Source of the DNA: Saccoglossus kowalevskii
Taxonomy: Eukaryota; Hemichordata; Enteropneusta; Harrimaniidae
NCBI RefSeq assembly: GCF_000003605.2
Contig: NW_003119931.1
Coordinates: 123,824-147,157, forward strand
DNA: 23,334 bases
Direction: 5' to 3'
The notes below the pieces were generated by a model. That model made no database searches, had not been told where the DNA came from, and worked only from the letters and a program-made list of their open reading frames with translations. Positions 18,676 to 23,334 of the stretch are shown here, piece after piece (positions within the stretch are counted from its first letter, which is position 1; each line of letters opens with the position of its first letter). Position numbers and translations under genes: made by a program.

Positions 18676-23334
<4,659 letters not shown>

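Overview
This is eukaryotic, animal-type nuclear DNA: A+T-rich (roughly two thirds by eye), almost entirely non-coding, and rich in short tandem repeats and small inverted-repeat transposons. Only one exon is well supported. It lies near the right end (22942-23074, + strand) and encodes ankyrin-repeat residues of the E3 ubiquitin ligase Mind bomb 1 (MIB1), which promotes endocytosis of Notch ligands. The protein match is very close to the vertebrate sequence as I remember it. The surrounding repeats (TA-flanked MITEs, CpG-containing minisatellites) are typical of marine invertebrates such as molluscs, so a lophotrochozoan or other marine bilaterian is likely; this is inference.

Layout: everything left of the exon reads as one very large MIB1 intron of at least about 22.9 kb, and 260 bp of the next intron follow the exon. 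The first base may be the last base of the preceding exon, because a strong donor sequence follows it and the codon phase fits. The first 1.1 kb holds a partial 45-bp tandem repeat and a six-copy 81/88-bp tandem repeat, both carrying donor-like splice motifs. At 1.8-2.1 kb there is a MITE-2 fragment and a MITE-1 copy. From 2.1 to 6.9 kb I see plain AT-rich sequence with a palindromic E-box cluster, a TA microsatellite and a G12 tract. At 6.9-7.5 kb two unrelated minisatellites (13 x 26 bp and 7 x 36 bp) abut exactly. A second, inverted MITE-1 copy is at 8.16 kb. A CTCF-like motif is at 9.6 kb and a triple nuclear-receptor half-site at 11.2 kb. The 14.1-16.7 kb stretch is visibly less AT-rich and contains CAGCTG E-boxes, a hairpin whose two arms are perfect MEF2 sites, an EGR motif and two cryptic exon-like segments on opposite strands. 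At 17.6-18.7 kb two MITE-2 copies face each other in inverted orientation around a 59-bp duplication. From 18.7 to 22.9 kb there is nothing distinctive before the exon.

No second protein-coding gene, RNA gene, CRISPR array or autonomous transposon was found. I saw no convincing new biological system. The items most worth checking are the sense-strand cluster of donor-like sites at the start of the intron, the paired inverted MITEs that could form double-stranded RNA in the pre-mRNA, and the regulatory-looking 14-16.7 kb block.
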